Shown piece by piece: positions 17,335 to 26,661 of a stretch of 64,000 bases of DNA. Numbering within the stretch: the stretch's first letter is position 1; every line of letters starts with the position of its first letter. The notes beneath the pieces are model-generated. The model did no database searches. It had not been told where the DNA came from and worked only from the letters and a program-made list of their open reading frames with translations. The stretch covers positions 62,001 to 126,000 of the forward strand of contig AGIQ01000005.1 in assembly GCA_000230935.2 (NCBI GenBank), in the 5' to 3' direction. The position numbers and the translations under genes were made by a program. This DNA is from Mycolicibacterium rhodesiae JS60. Its GTDB lineage: Bacteria > Actinomycetota > Actinomycetes > Mycobacteriales > Mycobacteriaceae.

Positions 17335-17608
17335 CTGTGCTCTCGTCGGTTCAGGTCGAAGGTTCGGCAAGAGCGAGGCGCCGAGCCCGGTTGGCGGATG
17401 GCAGCCTACCGTTAATCGCATACCGGCCGGCTGAGTTCCAAGCCGCATTCTTCGATGACCAACTGCCGGTCGAATCCACTAGCCCGGCCCTCCAGCACGC
17501 GATTGAAGTGGGCCGAATCCGAGTGGGACAGGTTTCTGCCAAATTCGCCCACGGACTACGCCGACTGACGTACTCTCCAGCCGTATTCGGGGACCTGCGG
17601 AGGCGTAA

Positions 17609-18409
17609 ATGAACAAGACCGAACGGCAGATGGTAGAAATCCTGCGCGTCGGCAAAGAAGCGCACGGCGTTGTGAGCGTCAAGGCCGAGTTCGAGGCGGA
17701 AGGGACCAGGATCGACGAGCTGCTCCGGCTCGTTGACATCGCCCGCGCCGCGGGTCTGCCTCTCACCGTCAAAGTTGGCGGCTGCGAAGCAATGCGTGAT
17801 CTGCTGGAAGCCAAGCAAATTGGTGTGCGCTACATCGTCGCTCCGATGGTCGAGTCGGCCTACGCGCTTTCGAAATACATCGCCGCGAAGAACGCCGTGT
17901 ACGACGAGGACGAGGAACTCGACACCGATTTTCTCTTCAACCTCGAGACGATCACGGGCTACAACAACCTCGACGACATGCTCGAACTGGCCCGTAAAGA
18001 CCGCGGGGTACATGGCATCGTCTTCGGCAGGGTGGACTTCACCGGTTCGCTGGGCCAGACCCGTGACACCATAAACAGCCCGCAGATTACCCGCTATGTC
18101 GTCACCGTCGCCGAAAAGGCGAAGCAAGCTGGCCTTGACCTGGTCCTTGGCGGCGCGATATCCAGCGACACCCTTGACACAGTCCGCGAGGTCGCACACG
18201 TCCACCTGACGCGCTTCGAAACCCGCAAGGTCGTATTCGACGGCTCGGCAGGCACCCTCGCCTCGATTTCCGACGGTCTGCTCAACGCTGTGCACTTCGA
18301 GTTGCTCTGGCTGTTGAACAAACGCGACTACTACGGCCACATCACCGACGAGGATGCGAAGCGCATCGAAATGCTTGACGCGCGTTGGAAGGTTCTGAAC
18401 CACAGCTGA
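17609..18409 (+). CDS. HpcH/HpaI aldolase/citrate-lyase family protein
   Basis: A 266-residue TIM-barrel protein of the HpcH/HpaI (class II pyruvate aldolase / CitE) superfamily. Seen: SVKAEFEAEGTRIDELLRL, LTVKVGGCEAM, IVAPMVESAYAL (metal-binding Glu region) and GIVFGRVDFTGSLG (metal-binding Asp region). GGAGG lies 6 nt before the ATG. Family enzymes condense or cleave pyruvate-like keto acids with aldehydes. Set between two GT87 genes and near the ThDP and DHQS-like genes, it could make a keto-deoxy sugar acid. That is inference; the protein may also act on a citramalyl-type compound. It stands alone as a transcription unit unless it runs into 18808. Confidence 0.75.
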   Translation: MNKTERQMVEILRVGKEAHGVVSVKAEFEAEGTRIDELLRLVDIARAAGLPLTVKVGGCEAMRDLLEAKQIGVRYIVAPMVESAYALSKYIAAKNAVYDEDEELDTDFLFNLETITGYNNLDDMLELARKDRGVHGIVFGRVDFTGSLGQTRDTINSPQITRYVVTVAEKAKQAGLDLVLGGAISSDTLDTVREVAHVHLTRFETRKVVFDGSAGTLASISDGLLNAVHFELLWLLNKRDYYGHITDEDAKRIEMLDARWKVLNHS

Positions 18410-18807
18410 ATGTTCGATCTCAGGTGCCGATCGTGGTCCGAAGAATTCGCGGAATCGGCTGCCCGGACCGATCTTCCGAGTGCATTGAGGCCGCCAGTAG
18501 TCGCGTATCCACACCGCCTCGGGAGGGTTGCGGCTGAACTTTGATCAGCCGCAATATCTCTGACCTGCCAGCGATATCGACAAATGAACGACTCGGTGGC
18601 CGCATCACTGCCGTCGATGTCAACTCCGGAAGGGGCGGGTGGTGGCCCACCCGCGTGCACTCCTGCCGGGGAAGACGTGCACCGAGAGATTGTCTGGCAG
18701 TCATCGGTCTCCGCCGTATGGAATCCGCCCACAGGTCACGCGGGTTGTGGATTTTTGCGAACGGAATGGCTCATCGGAGATTCAGTAGTCACGTACAGTG
18801 CGGCATC
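18410..18807. other. 398-nt gap without a supported gene
   Basis: The interval between the aldolase stop and the GT87 start. One plus frame is open from 18541 into the GT87 gene, but it lacks resemblance to the paralogous GT87 N terminus and shows no ribosome site, so I do not call it coding. I see no convincing hairpin with a T-tract, tRNA or repeat. It probably holds the promoter of the GT87 gene. Confidence 0.5.
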
Positions 18808-20328
18808 ATGCCCGTAAGCCGACCTGCCGAAGCGCTGAAGCGTTTGTTCGTCGCAACCCGGCAGAACCTTGTCGAGTTCTCCCATGCGTCAGAACGCTCG
18901 CTCCTGCTGGGCACGGTCCTCGTGGCGTCGATGGTGTCAGTGGCGACGGGCATTGTTCTCACGCAGTACTACTCGGCCGACGTGCTGAGCTCTCTTCTCT
19001 TTCCTCCCGATGATTGCTGGCTGGGTATGCCTACAAACTTCGGCCGCCATTGCTTTAACGACTACACGATCGTAGTGGTCGGTGGGACACGGCCCAATCC
19101 GTGGGAGCCCTACTATTTCTCGGTGTTTTGGCAGTCCGTTTCGCCGCCCAATAACTACCCGGCTGCCGGGATGGTGCCGCAAGTCGCCTTTGGGCTATTG
19201 GGAAATTGGGTTGGGGCACCACGACTTGGATTGTTGGGCTACCTGACCGTCTTGACGATCGCGTGCTTCACTCCCGCTCTGTGGGCGGCGCGGGGTGCGC
19301 GGGGTCTTGAGCGGCTCGTGGTGTTCGCGGTGTGTGCCGTCGCAGCCATTCCGGCTTGGATCGCGATCGATCGGGGCAACTCTGTCGGGTTTACCGCGCC
19401 GATCGTGCTTGCTTTCTTGGTCGCGCTGTGCCGGCAGCGCTGGGGACTGGCCACCATCATGGTCGTCCTGGCGGCCCTGGTGAAGCCGCACTTTGTCGTG
19501 CTAGCCGTTGTGTTATTGGCTGCACGGCAGTGGCGGGCAGGGATCATCGCGGTCGCCGGGGCTGCGCTTGCCAATCTGGCCGCGTACTTGCTATGGCCAC
19601 AGGACTTTCCGGCGACGATTTGGCAGTCAATGCGGGGCATCCTGGGCTATGGCAACGCCTACAGCTACTTCGACATCGGAAACATATCCTTCGCCAAAGC
19701 ACTCCTCTTGCCGTTGGATCAGCTTGAAATGGCCAGGATGGCTGGCGGCGGGGCGTTATCCGACCATGCCCTCGCTGGTCCGCGATCGCTAATCGGATAC
19801 GCAATTCTCGCGATCGTTGTCGTCTCCGTGTTGGTCCTCGGGAAACGGATTCCGCCTGTCATGGCGGGCGTCGTTGTGCTCGCGACCATTTCACTCTTCC
19901 CCGCCGTGACAGCGCGTTACTACCTCATTTTCGCCTTGCCTGTTGCGGCCCTCATCCTCCGCGATCCACAAGGTCCGCCCGGATCAGGAATCTTCGACCG
20001 ATACGCGATGCTCGGTGACCGCCGCCGTACGGTTGGTATTTGCGCGAGCTTATCGGCGGCGTTGAGCATCGCCCTGATCGCGATTCCCATCGCGCATCAG
20101 ATGACGCCTACAGGTCAAGCGGGCGTTACCGGAATCGTCAGAACCACACCAGTCTTTGCCACCACCGCGACCCTCACGCCCCTGATGTGGTTGGCCACGT
20201 GCGCACTGATCATCATTTCGTACGCGCGCCGACCGACTCTTCAGCCGGCAGACGTAGATCCCCAAGGGCGAAATTTGGACGTGCCGACCGCGGTCGAGTC
20301 CGACGTGGTGTCGCCATCGAGTGGATAG
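18808..20328 (+). CDS. GT87-type polyprenol-phosphate-dependent glycosyltransferase (paralogue)
   Basis: A 506-residue polytopic protein closely similar to 15877-17334: TGIVLTQYYSADVL, CWLGMPTNFGRHCFNDY, NPWEPYYFS, YPAAGMVPQVAFGLLG and DPQGPPGSGIFDR all recur with small changes. About ten membrane segments. The start at ATG 18808 (MPVSRP) matches the paralogue and comes just before the first membrane segment. The copies point away from each other around the aldolase gene, as from an inverted duplication. They differ most in the loop after the seventh segment, where this copy has an insertion near GILGYGNAYSYFD. Probably adds a sugar from a polyprenyl-phosphate donor outside the membrane. Confidence 0.78.
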   Translation: MPVSRPAEALKRLFVATRQNLVEFSHASERSLLLGTVLVASMVSVATGIVLTQYYSADVLSSLLFPPDDCWLGMPTNFGRHCFNDYTIVVVGGTRPNPWEPYYFSVFWQSVSPPNNYPAAGMVPQVAFGLLGNWVGAPRLGLLGYLTVLTIACFTPALWAARGARGLERLVVFAVCAVAAIPAWIAIDRGNSVGFTAPIVLAFLVALCRQRWGLATIMVVLAALVKPHFVVLAVVLLAARQWRAGIIAVAGAALANLAAYLLWPQDFPATIWQSMRGILGYGNAYSYFDIGNISFAKALLLPLDQLEMARMAGGGALSDHALAGPRSLIGYAILAIVVVSVLVLGKRIPPVMAGVVVLATISLFPAVTARYYLIFALPVAALILRDPQGPPGSGIFDRYAMLGDRRRTVGICASLSAALSIALIAIPIAHQMTPTGQAGVTGIVRTTPVFATTATLTPLMWLATCALIIISYARRPTLQPADVDPQGRNLDVPTAVESDVVSPSSG

Positions 20329-20358
20329 CCAAGCAGTAGTAGTAGATGGGTCGGATAG

Positions 20359-21321
20359 GTGCGTTCGAAATCGGTAAGTCCCGGCGCGAAGGCACTCGCG
20401 AAACGGGCGCTGAGTGACGACGACAGGATATTGATCACGGGCGCAACGGGCTGGCTGGGTCGGACGGCAGTTGACCTACTGGCTCCCCTAGGTCTGCCGA
20501 CACTGACGCTGGCGAGCTGGGCGCGGAAAATCCGCGTTGGTGCGTGTGAGATCGACTGCCGCGCGTGGGACGAACGTGAGGTTGCCGCCTTCGAGCCAAC
20601 CGTGGTGATCGACTGCGCGTTTCTCACCCGGGGTTGGGCAACCCGAATGCCACTGACGGAGTATGTCGAGACCAATCGCATCTTGACAGAGCGGTTGATC
20701 TACGCGACCCATCTGCCGAGTGTGCGTCTGGCGCTCACAGTTTCCAGCGGCGCGGCGGTCCACCCCCACGATGCCATGGACGGCGCGATCGGAGACAACC
20801 CCTACGGCTATCTCAAGCGTGAGGCAGAGCATCGCTTAGCGGACGCCGCCGCGTCGAGCGGTGCCGTGCCGATTGTAGTGCGCGCGTGGAGCATTTCCGG
20901 TGCCCATGTGCAGAAACCCAAGGCCTACGCACTCGGTTCGATGATTGAGGATGCTCACGAGGGCGCGATTCGGATCACCTCGCACCACAAGGTATTTCGC
21001 CGATACGTTCTTGCCGAAGAGCTGCTCGCTCTAGGTATTGCCGAGGGGGGTGTTGGTTGCGCCACCATCGACAGTGGAGGAGAGCTGGTCGAGATGGCGG
21101 AGCTTGCATCGAGGATCGCGGCAGTTGTTCGTCCTGATGCCAAAATCACTCGCGGCAATGTCGATCCGCACAAGGAAGACCGGTACCACTCCGATGGCCA
21201 AGACTGGGAAAAGCGTTGCCAGAAATGGGGTTTGGTGGGCGAGTCCCTCGATCGGCAAATCGAGATAACCGCCCGCGGAGTTCTCGGTCCTGGTGAATCT
21301 GGGCTACGACAAACCGAATGA
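20359..21321 (+). CDS. Extended SDR / NAD-dependent epimerase-dehydratase
   Basis: A 320-residue extended SDR. Seen: the NAD loop LITGATGWLGRTA, a Ser-rich strand VSSGAAVHP, the catalytic pair in NPYGYLKREAEHR (YxxxK), and a substrate domain with VVRAWSISG. Related to sugar-nucleotide epimerases and dehydratases, but no group-specific motif is clear. GTG at 20359 starts 30 nt after the GT87 gene, so the two may be one operon. The 3' end overlaps the tail of the convergent GT1 fusion gene by 18 nt. Role probably in nucleotide-sugar or lipid-linked sugar modification. Confidence 0.7.
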   Translation: MRSKSVSPGAKALAKRALSDDDRILITGATGWLGRTAVDLLAPLGLPTLTLASWARKIRVGACEIDCRAWDEREVAAFEPTVVIDCAFLTRGWATRMPLTEYVETNRILTERLIYATHLPSVRLALTVSSGAAVHPHDAMDGAIGDNPYGYLKREAEHRLADAAASSGAVPIVVRAWSISGAHVQKPKAYALGSMIEDAHEGAIRITSHHKVFRRYVLAEELLALGIAEGGVGCATIDSGGELVEMAELASRIAAVVRPDAKITRGNVDPHKEDRYHSDGQDWEKRCQKWGLVGESLDRQIEITARGVLGPGESGLRQTE

Positions 21322-23952
21322 GTTAGCGACCCGTCGAGCACGAGCGAATTTCTCCAAGAGATCAGCCGTCACTGGAACGCTTTCCGAGGGCTTGGTCATG
21401 CGGGCGGCGATTTCGCGGGCACGAATCCGGTACTCCGGTGCGAGGATCCGGCGCAGGTCAGCGATCAGCGTTTGCTCGGTGGTGGCAGCGATATTGCGGG
21501 CAGCACCCACTCCGAGCAGCGTGACTTGGTTTCCCCAGACCAGCTGGTCGTGAATCCGCCACAATATCAATGTCGGTGCGCCAGCCCGCAAACCGGCAGC
21601 TGTGGTGCCGGTTGAGCCATGGTGGACAACGGCGCGGCACTCCGGGAAAACGGCAGCGTAACTCACGGTGCCCACCACTTTGACGTGTCCGGAATCCGGG
21701 ATGCTGCTGAAGTCACTGGAACCAGCGCCGATCAACGCCCGTTCACCCAACTGCGAACACGCGCCGGTGATCATCACAACCATATCAGCAGCCGATTCGA
21801 CTGGCATGCTGCCGAATCCGAAAAAGATCGGCGGTGTTCCCTCGGCTATCCAGGACGCGACCTCGCCGTCCGCATCTGTCGCCGATTCCATCGCCAGCGC
21901 ACCGACAAACGGCCGTTGCGGCATGCCCGCGTCATTGCAGCGCGTCCACTCGGCTGCCAAACCAGGATAGAGCACCTCGTCATAGGCCTGGATTTCCAGA
22001 GATCCGCGCTTTCCGATGCGCGACTGCCAGGGACCTGTGGTCTTTGGCAATCCACGTTCGCGGCGTTGCGCATCCTCGGATTTTCTGGTGACACGCCAAC
22101 TCAGCCAGTCATTGGCCGCCATGGCCGCACGCAGCAATGGCGGCGGCATGTTTCCCATAGCCGGCGATGCGAAAGTACTGACCTGGCCGTTGACCCGGAT
22201 CGGTGTGAAATGCAGTGTCGCCAGTGGAATCCCTAGCAGTTCGGCGACATCGGCGGCGGATTGCTCGTAATTCTGGCCGGTGAACAGTACGTCGGCTCCT
22301 TCCGCCAGCGACAGCAGCGTCGCATACGTCTCGGCGGCTGCCTGGGCCGCAAGTTGGGCGCTTTCTTCTGCCAACCTGGCTTTCTCCCGGTTCTTGCGAC
22401 GGTCCTTCTTGCCGGAGCTGTCGAAGAGATACGCACAATACTTGAGATAGGCGTCGATCAATGCCTGTGAATCCAGTTGGTACCCAACCGATGCCAGACC
22501 AGCCGACTGGGCGAACCCGACCAGATCCGCCGGAACAACCATCTGCACGTGATGTCCGCGGTGGAGTAATTCGCGGCCCACTGCAACGAGCGGTTCGATC
22601 TCACCGCGCGTGCCATAGCTGGACAGCACGAATTTCATTGCGGATGCCGGCTCTCCACCGTCATACGGAACCTGCCGCAGCCGGGCGAACTCCTCGACAC
22701 GGTCCGCCGCGGCCCTCGCACTATCAGCAGGCCTGCTTGTGCCAGCTGCGAATTCGCGGGCACGAGCGCGATACTCCGGAGCCGTGATGCGGCGCAGATC
22801 GGCGACCAAGGAGCTCTCCGTCGTCGCCGAAAGGCGGCGTGTTGTACCGATTTTCAGCCGCTTGACGGCAAGCCCGGAAACCGGCTGATCCGGAAAGTTC
22901 CAGAGAATGAGCGTGGGAACACCGGCCCGGAGCCCGGCGGCCGTGGTGCCCGCGCCGCCGTGGTGGACTACCGCACGGCATCGCGGAAATATCGTCGCGT
23001 AGTTCACCGTACTCACCAGTTTGACGTGTTCGGCCTCCGCGATATCGCTGAAATCGGTTGCACCACCGCAGATCAGCGCCCGCTCGCCCAACTGGGCACA
23101 AGCCGCGGAAATCATCGCGACCGTATCGGCGCCCGATGCTACCGCGATACTGCCGAAACCGAAGAAGATCGGCGGCGATCCCCCGGCGACCCACGCCGCG
23201 ACATCCTCATCGGACTCCGTCGGCAATTCCAGCGTCAGCCAGCCGACAAACGGCCGTCGCGGGGGACGCCGGTCATTCCATGGCGCCCACTCGGCTGCGA
23301 GGCCGGCGAACAACGTCTCGTCGTAGGCCTGAATCTCCAGCGAGCCGCGATCGGAGATCCGCGCCGGCCACGGGCCCGTCGCGGCGGGCAAGCCGAGGGC
23401 TCGACGCTGGGCGTCTTCGGCATTCTTGATTGGGCCGTTCCACGAAAGCCGCTCCCAGCCGGTGACGGCACGACGGCTCAGCGGGGCCGGGAGGAAGGGA
23501 AACACCTGACCGTTGGACCGCATCGGAAAGTAATGCAGGGCGGCGAACGGAATGTCGTAGTATTCGGCGACATTGGCGGCGAACTGCTCGAAGCCCAAGC
23601 CGGCGATCACCATATCGGCCCCGTCCGCCAACGACGCAAGGGCTGTCGCACTCGCATCATCGAAGCACTCGGACAGGTGCTGCCCGATTTCGCGTCCCAG
23701 CCTCTCCAACTCTTTCGAATTCTTCCAGGGCTGGCGGAAGAAAAATGTCCAGTAGCTGCGCTGCGCTTCCAGCAGTGCCCGCGAATCCTGACCGTAGGCC
23801 ACCGCCGCAACCCCCGCCGACTCTACGAAGCCGACCAGATTGGGTGGCACAGCCATCTGCACTGCATGCCCCCGGCGCACCAGCTCACGGCCGAGAACAA
23901 CGGAGGGTTCGACATCACCGCGGCTCCCATAAGCCGTCAGCACAAATTTCAT
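21304..23952 (-). CDS. Tandem fusion of two GT1 (GPL Gtf-type) glycosyltransferases
   Basis: One uninterrupted 882-residue frame holding two complete GT1 enzymes of the mycobacterial glycopeptidolipid Gtf type. Domain 1 (1-about 430) opens with MKFVLTAYGSRGDVEPS; domain 2 starts at Met439 (ATG 22638) with MKFVLSSYGTRGEIEPL. Each has its own C-terminal donor-binding block: IFFGFGSIAV and VVHHGGAGTTAAGLRAG in the first; IFFGFGSMPV and VVHHGSTGTTAAGLRAG in the second, where the HHGGAG glycine pair has become HHGSTG. GPL Gtf proteins are normally single-domain (about 420 aa), as is the relative at 38865-40136. No stop or frameshift lies at the junction. They would transfer deoxyhexoses such as 6-deoxytalose or rhamnose from dTDP donors to a lipid acceptor. 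Internal initiation at Met439 is possible. Confidence 0.88.
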   Translation of the reverse strand: MKFVLTAYGSRGDVEPSVVLGRELVRRGHAVQMAVPPNLVGFVESAGVAAVAYGQDSRALLEAQRSYWTFFFRQPWKNSKELERLGREIGQHLSECFDDASATALASLADGADMVIAGLGFEQFAANVAEYYDIPFAALHYFPMRSNGQVFPFLPAPLSRRAVTGWERLSWNGPIKNAEDAQRRALGLPAATGPWPARISDRGSLEIQAYDETLFAGLAAEWAPWNDRRPPRRPFVGWLTLELPTESDEDVAAWVAGGSPPIFFGFGSIAVASGADTVAMISAACAQLGERALICGGATDFSDIAEAEHVKLVSTVNYATIFPRCRAVVHHGGAGTTAAGLRAGVPTLILWNFPDQPVSGLAVKRLKIGTTRRLSATTESSLVADLRRITAPEYRARAREFAAGTSRPADSARAAADRVEEFARLRQVPYDGGEPASAMKFVLSSYGTRGEIEPLVAVGRELLHRGHHVQMVVPADLVGFAQSAGLASVGYQLDSQALIDAYLKYCAYLFDSSGKKDRRKNREKARLAEESAQLAAQAAAETYATLLSLAEGADVLFTGQNYEQSAADVAELLGIPLATLHFTPIRVNGQVSTFASPAMGNMPPPLLRAAMAANDWLSWRVTRKSEDAQRRERGLPKTTGPWQSRIGKRGSLEIQAYDEVLYPGLAAEWTRCNDAGMPQRPFVGALAMESATDADGEVASWIAEGTPPIFFGFGSMPVESAADMVVMITGACSQLGERALIGAGSSDFSSIPDSGHVKVVGTVSYAAVFPECRAVVHHGSTGTTAAGLRAGAPTLILWRIHDQLVWGNQVTLLGVGAARNIAATTEQTLIADLRRILAPEYRIRAREIAARMTKPSESVPVTADLLEKFARARRVANSFGLS

Positions 23953-24045
23953 CGGCGTTGACGATAGACGGCGAACCCCGACGTTAGCGATGGTTCGGAT
24001 AAAGACCCCGCTCTGAAAACCCGCTCAAGGATCATCGGATGCCAG

Positions 24046-24840
24046 CTAATGCCTCGACACGGCCGCAGCGCGGTAACCAGTGATCGCCAACGGCACGAGC
24101 ACAACACTCACTCCCGCAACCCAGGCCACAGTCGTCATCAACGGCCAGAAGGCAGGTTCGCCCAAAGCAAGCTGGCGCATGGCATCAACAACCGACGTCA
24201 TGGGATTCACATGCGTCAACGGCCGCATCCATTCCGGAAACCGCTCGGGGGGCGGCACCCCGGCACTGGTGAACACCGCACCGGTGGCCGGCACCCCGAG
24301 CCAGACAAGCGCCCCGGGAGTCTTTGTGCGCATCGTGATCGCTACAACCGCCATCGAGAAGACTGCACCAATCAAGACCGGCACCAGGACGAAGAGGACT
24401 GCAGCCAGCACGCCGCCGCTCAGCCGAAGCCCAAGCAGGATGCCGACCGCCGTCAGCAACACGGTGCTCACCAACGTCCGCAGCGCCTCGGCAAGCAACC
24501 GGCCCGTCAGCGCGCTGGCCCGGTGTACCGGCAGCACCCACAATCGGCTCAACAACCCGCACTCGCGGTCGATGTGTAGAGAACCCGCTGCCGCAAATGT
24601 GCCCAGCATCGCCCCAGCGATGGCGCACATCGGTACCAGACCGTAGACGCTGTCGGTGCCGGTGATTCGCAAGATCGACTTGCCGACCAGCAGTTTGTAG
24701 GTGACGAGCAGAAATGCCGGAAGCACGAGCGCCTGGACCAGCACGATCGGCTCACGGCGCCAGTGAATCAATTGCCGACCGGCAAAGATCAGGCTCTCGG
24801 CGACCAGCGAGTTGCCCGGCGGCGCATCAAGCGTCGTCAT
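24046..24840 (-). CDS. drrC: ABC-2 type permease, DrrC-like
   Basis: A 264-residue ABC-2 permease with about six membrane segments. ATG at 24840 (MTTLDAPPGN) overlaps the stop of the DrrB-like gene by 4 nt; the frame upstream of it is shadow. Seen: REPIVLVQALVLPAFLLV at the first segment, DRECGLLSRLWVLPVHR in the cytoplasmic loop, and PEWMRPLTHVNPMTSVVDAMR, a block typical of ABC-2 exporters. Drr systems in mycobacteria export complex lipids, and a drr gene is reported within some M. avium glycopeptidolipid loci. Here it probably moves a glycolipid across the inner membrane. 93 nt separate it from the fused Gtf gene, which may share the transcript. Confidence 0.82.
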   Translation of the reverse strand: MTTLDAPPGNSLVAESLIFAGRQLIHWRREPIVLVQALVLPAFLLVTYKLLVGKSILRITGTDSVYGLVPMCAIAGAMLGTFAAAGSLHIDRECGLLSRLWVLPVHRASALTGRLLAEALRTLVSTVLLTAVGILLGLRLSGGVLAAVLFVLVPVLIGAVFSMAVVAITMRTKTPGALVWLGVPATGAVFTSAGVPPPERFPEWMRPLTHVNPMTSVVDAMRQLALGEPAFWPLMTTVAWVAGVSVVLVPLAITGYRAAAVSRH

Positions 24841-25574
24841 TCCGTCCGCCTCTGCATCCAGATCGCCAGTGCACCAAATACCATGAACAAGCCGACGCAC
24901 CACGCCACCGTGGCCACCAGATTACTGGCCACGACTTGGCCGGCGGCAAATCCGCGCAGGGCCTCGGTCACCTGCGAAACCGGCTGATCGCGCACAAAAG
25001 GGTGGACCCATTCCGGGAACGATTCGAGTGGCGCCAGTCCGGTCGACAGCATCACCAGCAGCATTTGCGGGGCGATGAACAACTGGCTGGCCGCCGATTT
25101 CGCGGTACTGCATCCCGCCGCGTCGGCAGCCAGTGACAGCGCGAGCGTGAATGCCAGCACCACCACCGTGAACCCCACGACATAACCGAACCCACCGGAC
25201 ATCCGGAAACCGAAGGCATACCCGACAGCGAGTGCGGCCAGCAGCGACAACGCGCCGCGGATCAGGCAGTAGAGCATGCGTGCAGTCAACGGAGCCGCAG
25301 CCGAAATCGGCATTGTGCCAAGCCGTTTCCCGAATTCAGTGCGCTGGTCGGTGGCCGCGCGGTCGATGGTCGTCAGCGCCCCCAGAAAAACGGCCTGAAT
25401 GACGATGACCGGCAAGACGTACTGCGCATAGCTCATCCCACCGGTGTCGATCACCCCGCTCAGCAGGAAATTGAAGACAATCAGATTTCCGACGGGGGCC
25501 AGAACAGCGAGCGGCAGATCGCTACGAAGCGTGGCGCGGACCGTCCGTTCAGTCAGTGCGGCAACGGCGCTCAA
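24837..25574 (-). CDS. drrB: ABC-2 type permease, DrrB-like
   Basis: A 245-residue ABC-2 permease, about six membrane segments. Seen: YAQYVLPVIVIQAVFLGALTT, FGKRLGTMPISAAAPL in the loop and PEWVHPFVRDQPVSQVTEALR before the last segments. The likely start is TTG 25574, which overlaps the DrrA-like stop as TTGA; no ATG is better placed. It should form a heterodimer with the DrrC-like permease, energised by the DrrA-like ATPase. The Drr order A-B-C with 4-nt overlaps is conserved in actinobacterial lipid and drug exporters. Confidence 0.82.
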   Translation of the reverse strand: MSAVAALTERTVRATLRSDLPLAVLAPVGNLIVFNFLLSGVIDTGGMSYAQYVLPVIVIQAVFLGALTTIDRAATDQRTEFGKRLGTMPISAAAPLTARMLYCLIRGALSLLAALAVGYAFGFRMSGGFGYVVGFTVVVLAFTLALSLAADAAGCSTAKSAASQLFIAPQMLLVMLSTGLAPLESFPEWVHPFVRDQPVSQVTEALRGFAAGQVVASNLVATVAWCVGLFMVFGALAIWMQRRTE

Positions 25575-26509
25575 CCGGTGACACTCGCCGTGAGGTGGAA
25601 GAACACTTCGTCCAGCGACGGTTTGCGCAACGAGATATCTTCGAGTTCGATGCCAAGCTGGTCGGTCCGGCGAATCACCTCGCTCAATGTAACGACACCG
25701 TTCGGCGCCGGCACAGAGACAGTGTTCTCTTGCTGATCTGCGTGCGCCTCACCGAGATCGGCGACAGCAGCCAGTATCGCGGACAAATTCTCCGGATCGA
25801 CTGGACTCACGGTGCAGTAGGTGACACCGACGGAACGCTTGAGGCTTTCGGCGGTCCCACTGGCGACCACCCGCCCATGGTCCAGAACCACGATCGAATC
25901 GCTGAGCACGTCGGCTTCCTCGAGGTACTGAGTGGTGAGCAACACCGTTACACCTTGTGCCGACAACGAGGACACCAGATTCCACACATCACGGCGGCTG
26001 ATCGGATCAAGCCCGGTCGTCGGTTCGTCGAGGAACAGCACCTTCGGCGTCACCACCAGCGACACCGCTATGTCAATGCGTCGTAACATGCCGAGTGAGT
26101 AGGTCAGCACTTTCCGATCGGCCGCATGCCCCATGTCGAACTGCTCGATCAGCACCTGCGCGCGCTGCTGCGCATCCTTGCGCCGCAGGCCTCGCAATCG
26201 GCCGAACAGCGCGAGATTTTCGCGGCCGGTGAGCTGCCAATCGAGCGATGCGAGCTGTCCGGTCGCGCCGATGTTCTGCCGAATCAGAGCCGGTTTGGTG
26301 GCAACGTCATACCCTGCCACCATCGCCCGCCCGGACGTCGGCCGAATCAGTGTCGACAGGATGTTCACCGCGGTCGTTTTCCCCGCGCCGTTGTGACCAA
26401 GCAAAGCGCACACTGACCCCGCGGGGACAGAAAAGCTCACGTCGCACAGTGCTTGCACGCCACCGTCGAACGTCTTAGCTACGGATTGGAGCTCGATCAC
26501 GCAACACAT
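25571..26509 (-). CDS. drrA: ABC transporter ATPase, DrrA-like
   Basis: A 312-residue ATPase of the DrrA family. Seen: Walker A GHNGAGKTT, Q-loop region NIGATGQLASLD, signature-like YSLGMLRRIDIA (LSGGQ is degenerate, SLGML, as in other DrrA proteins), Walker B VLFLDEPTTGLDP, and a DrrA C-terminal domain. ATG at 26509 gives MCCVIELQSVAK; GTG at 26500 is an alternative and would start directly with the domain. It is the first gene of the drr operon and diverges from the GMC gene. Role: powers export of a glycolipid or its precursor. Confidence 0.87.
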   Translation of the reverse strand: MCCVIELQSVAKTFDGGVQALCDVSFSVPAGSVCALLGHNGAGKTTAVNILSTLIRPTSGRAMVAGYDVATKPALIRQNIGATGQLASLDWQLTGRENLALFGRLRGLRRKDAQQRAQVLIEQFDMGHAADRKVLTYSLGMLRRIDIAVSLVVTPKVLFLDEPTTGLDPISRRDVWNLVSSLSAQGVTVLLTTQYLEEADVLSDSIVVLDHGRVVASGTAESLKRSVGVTYCTVSPVDPENLSAILAAVADLGEAHADQQENTVSVPAPNGVVTLSEVIRRTDQLGIELEDISLRKPSLDEVFFHLTASVTG

Positions 26510-26603
26510 ACTAGCGGCGGTGCAGGTACCCGAACCCTGAAATGACGGCAACTTGACGGGCAATCCGGCGTTCCACCATGCGCTCGGCATCTTCGTTGGT
26601 ACG

Positions 26604-26661
26604 ATCCCGAATCGCCCAGACCAGGACGAACTTTGGGCTTATCACGTTGAGGAGCTCGATT
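26604..26661 (+). promoter_or_regulatory. Upstream block conserved before GMC gene 1
   Basis: A 17-nt block (26604-26620, ATCCCGAATCGCCCAGA) recurs exactly at 35224-35240 before the second GMC gene, at nearly the same distance from the start codon (41 versus 40 nt). A second conserved stretch ends in GAGGAG, the ribosome site. Read in the GMC frame the block gives different residues in the two copies because of a 1-nt shift, so conservation is at DNA or RNA level. Probably promoter or 5' UTR. Confidence 0.55.

Noticed and set aside
16435..17415. 326-codon plus-strand open frame opposite the GT87 gene
   Set aside because: Highly charged, repetitive composition, antisense to a polytopic membrane protein with a clear paralogue.
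18541..18807. 89-residue N-terminal extension of the second GT87 protein
   Set aside because: No ribosome site, and the paralogue starts at the position equivalent to ATG 18808.
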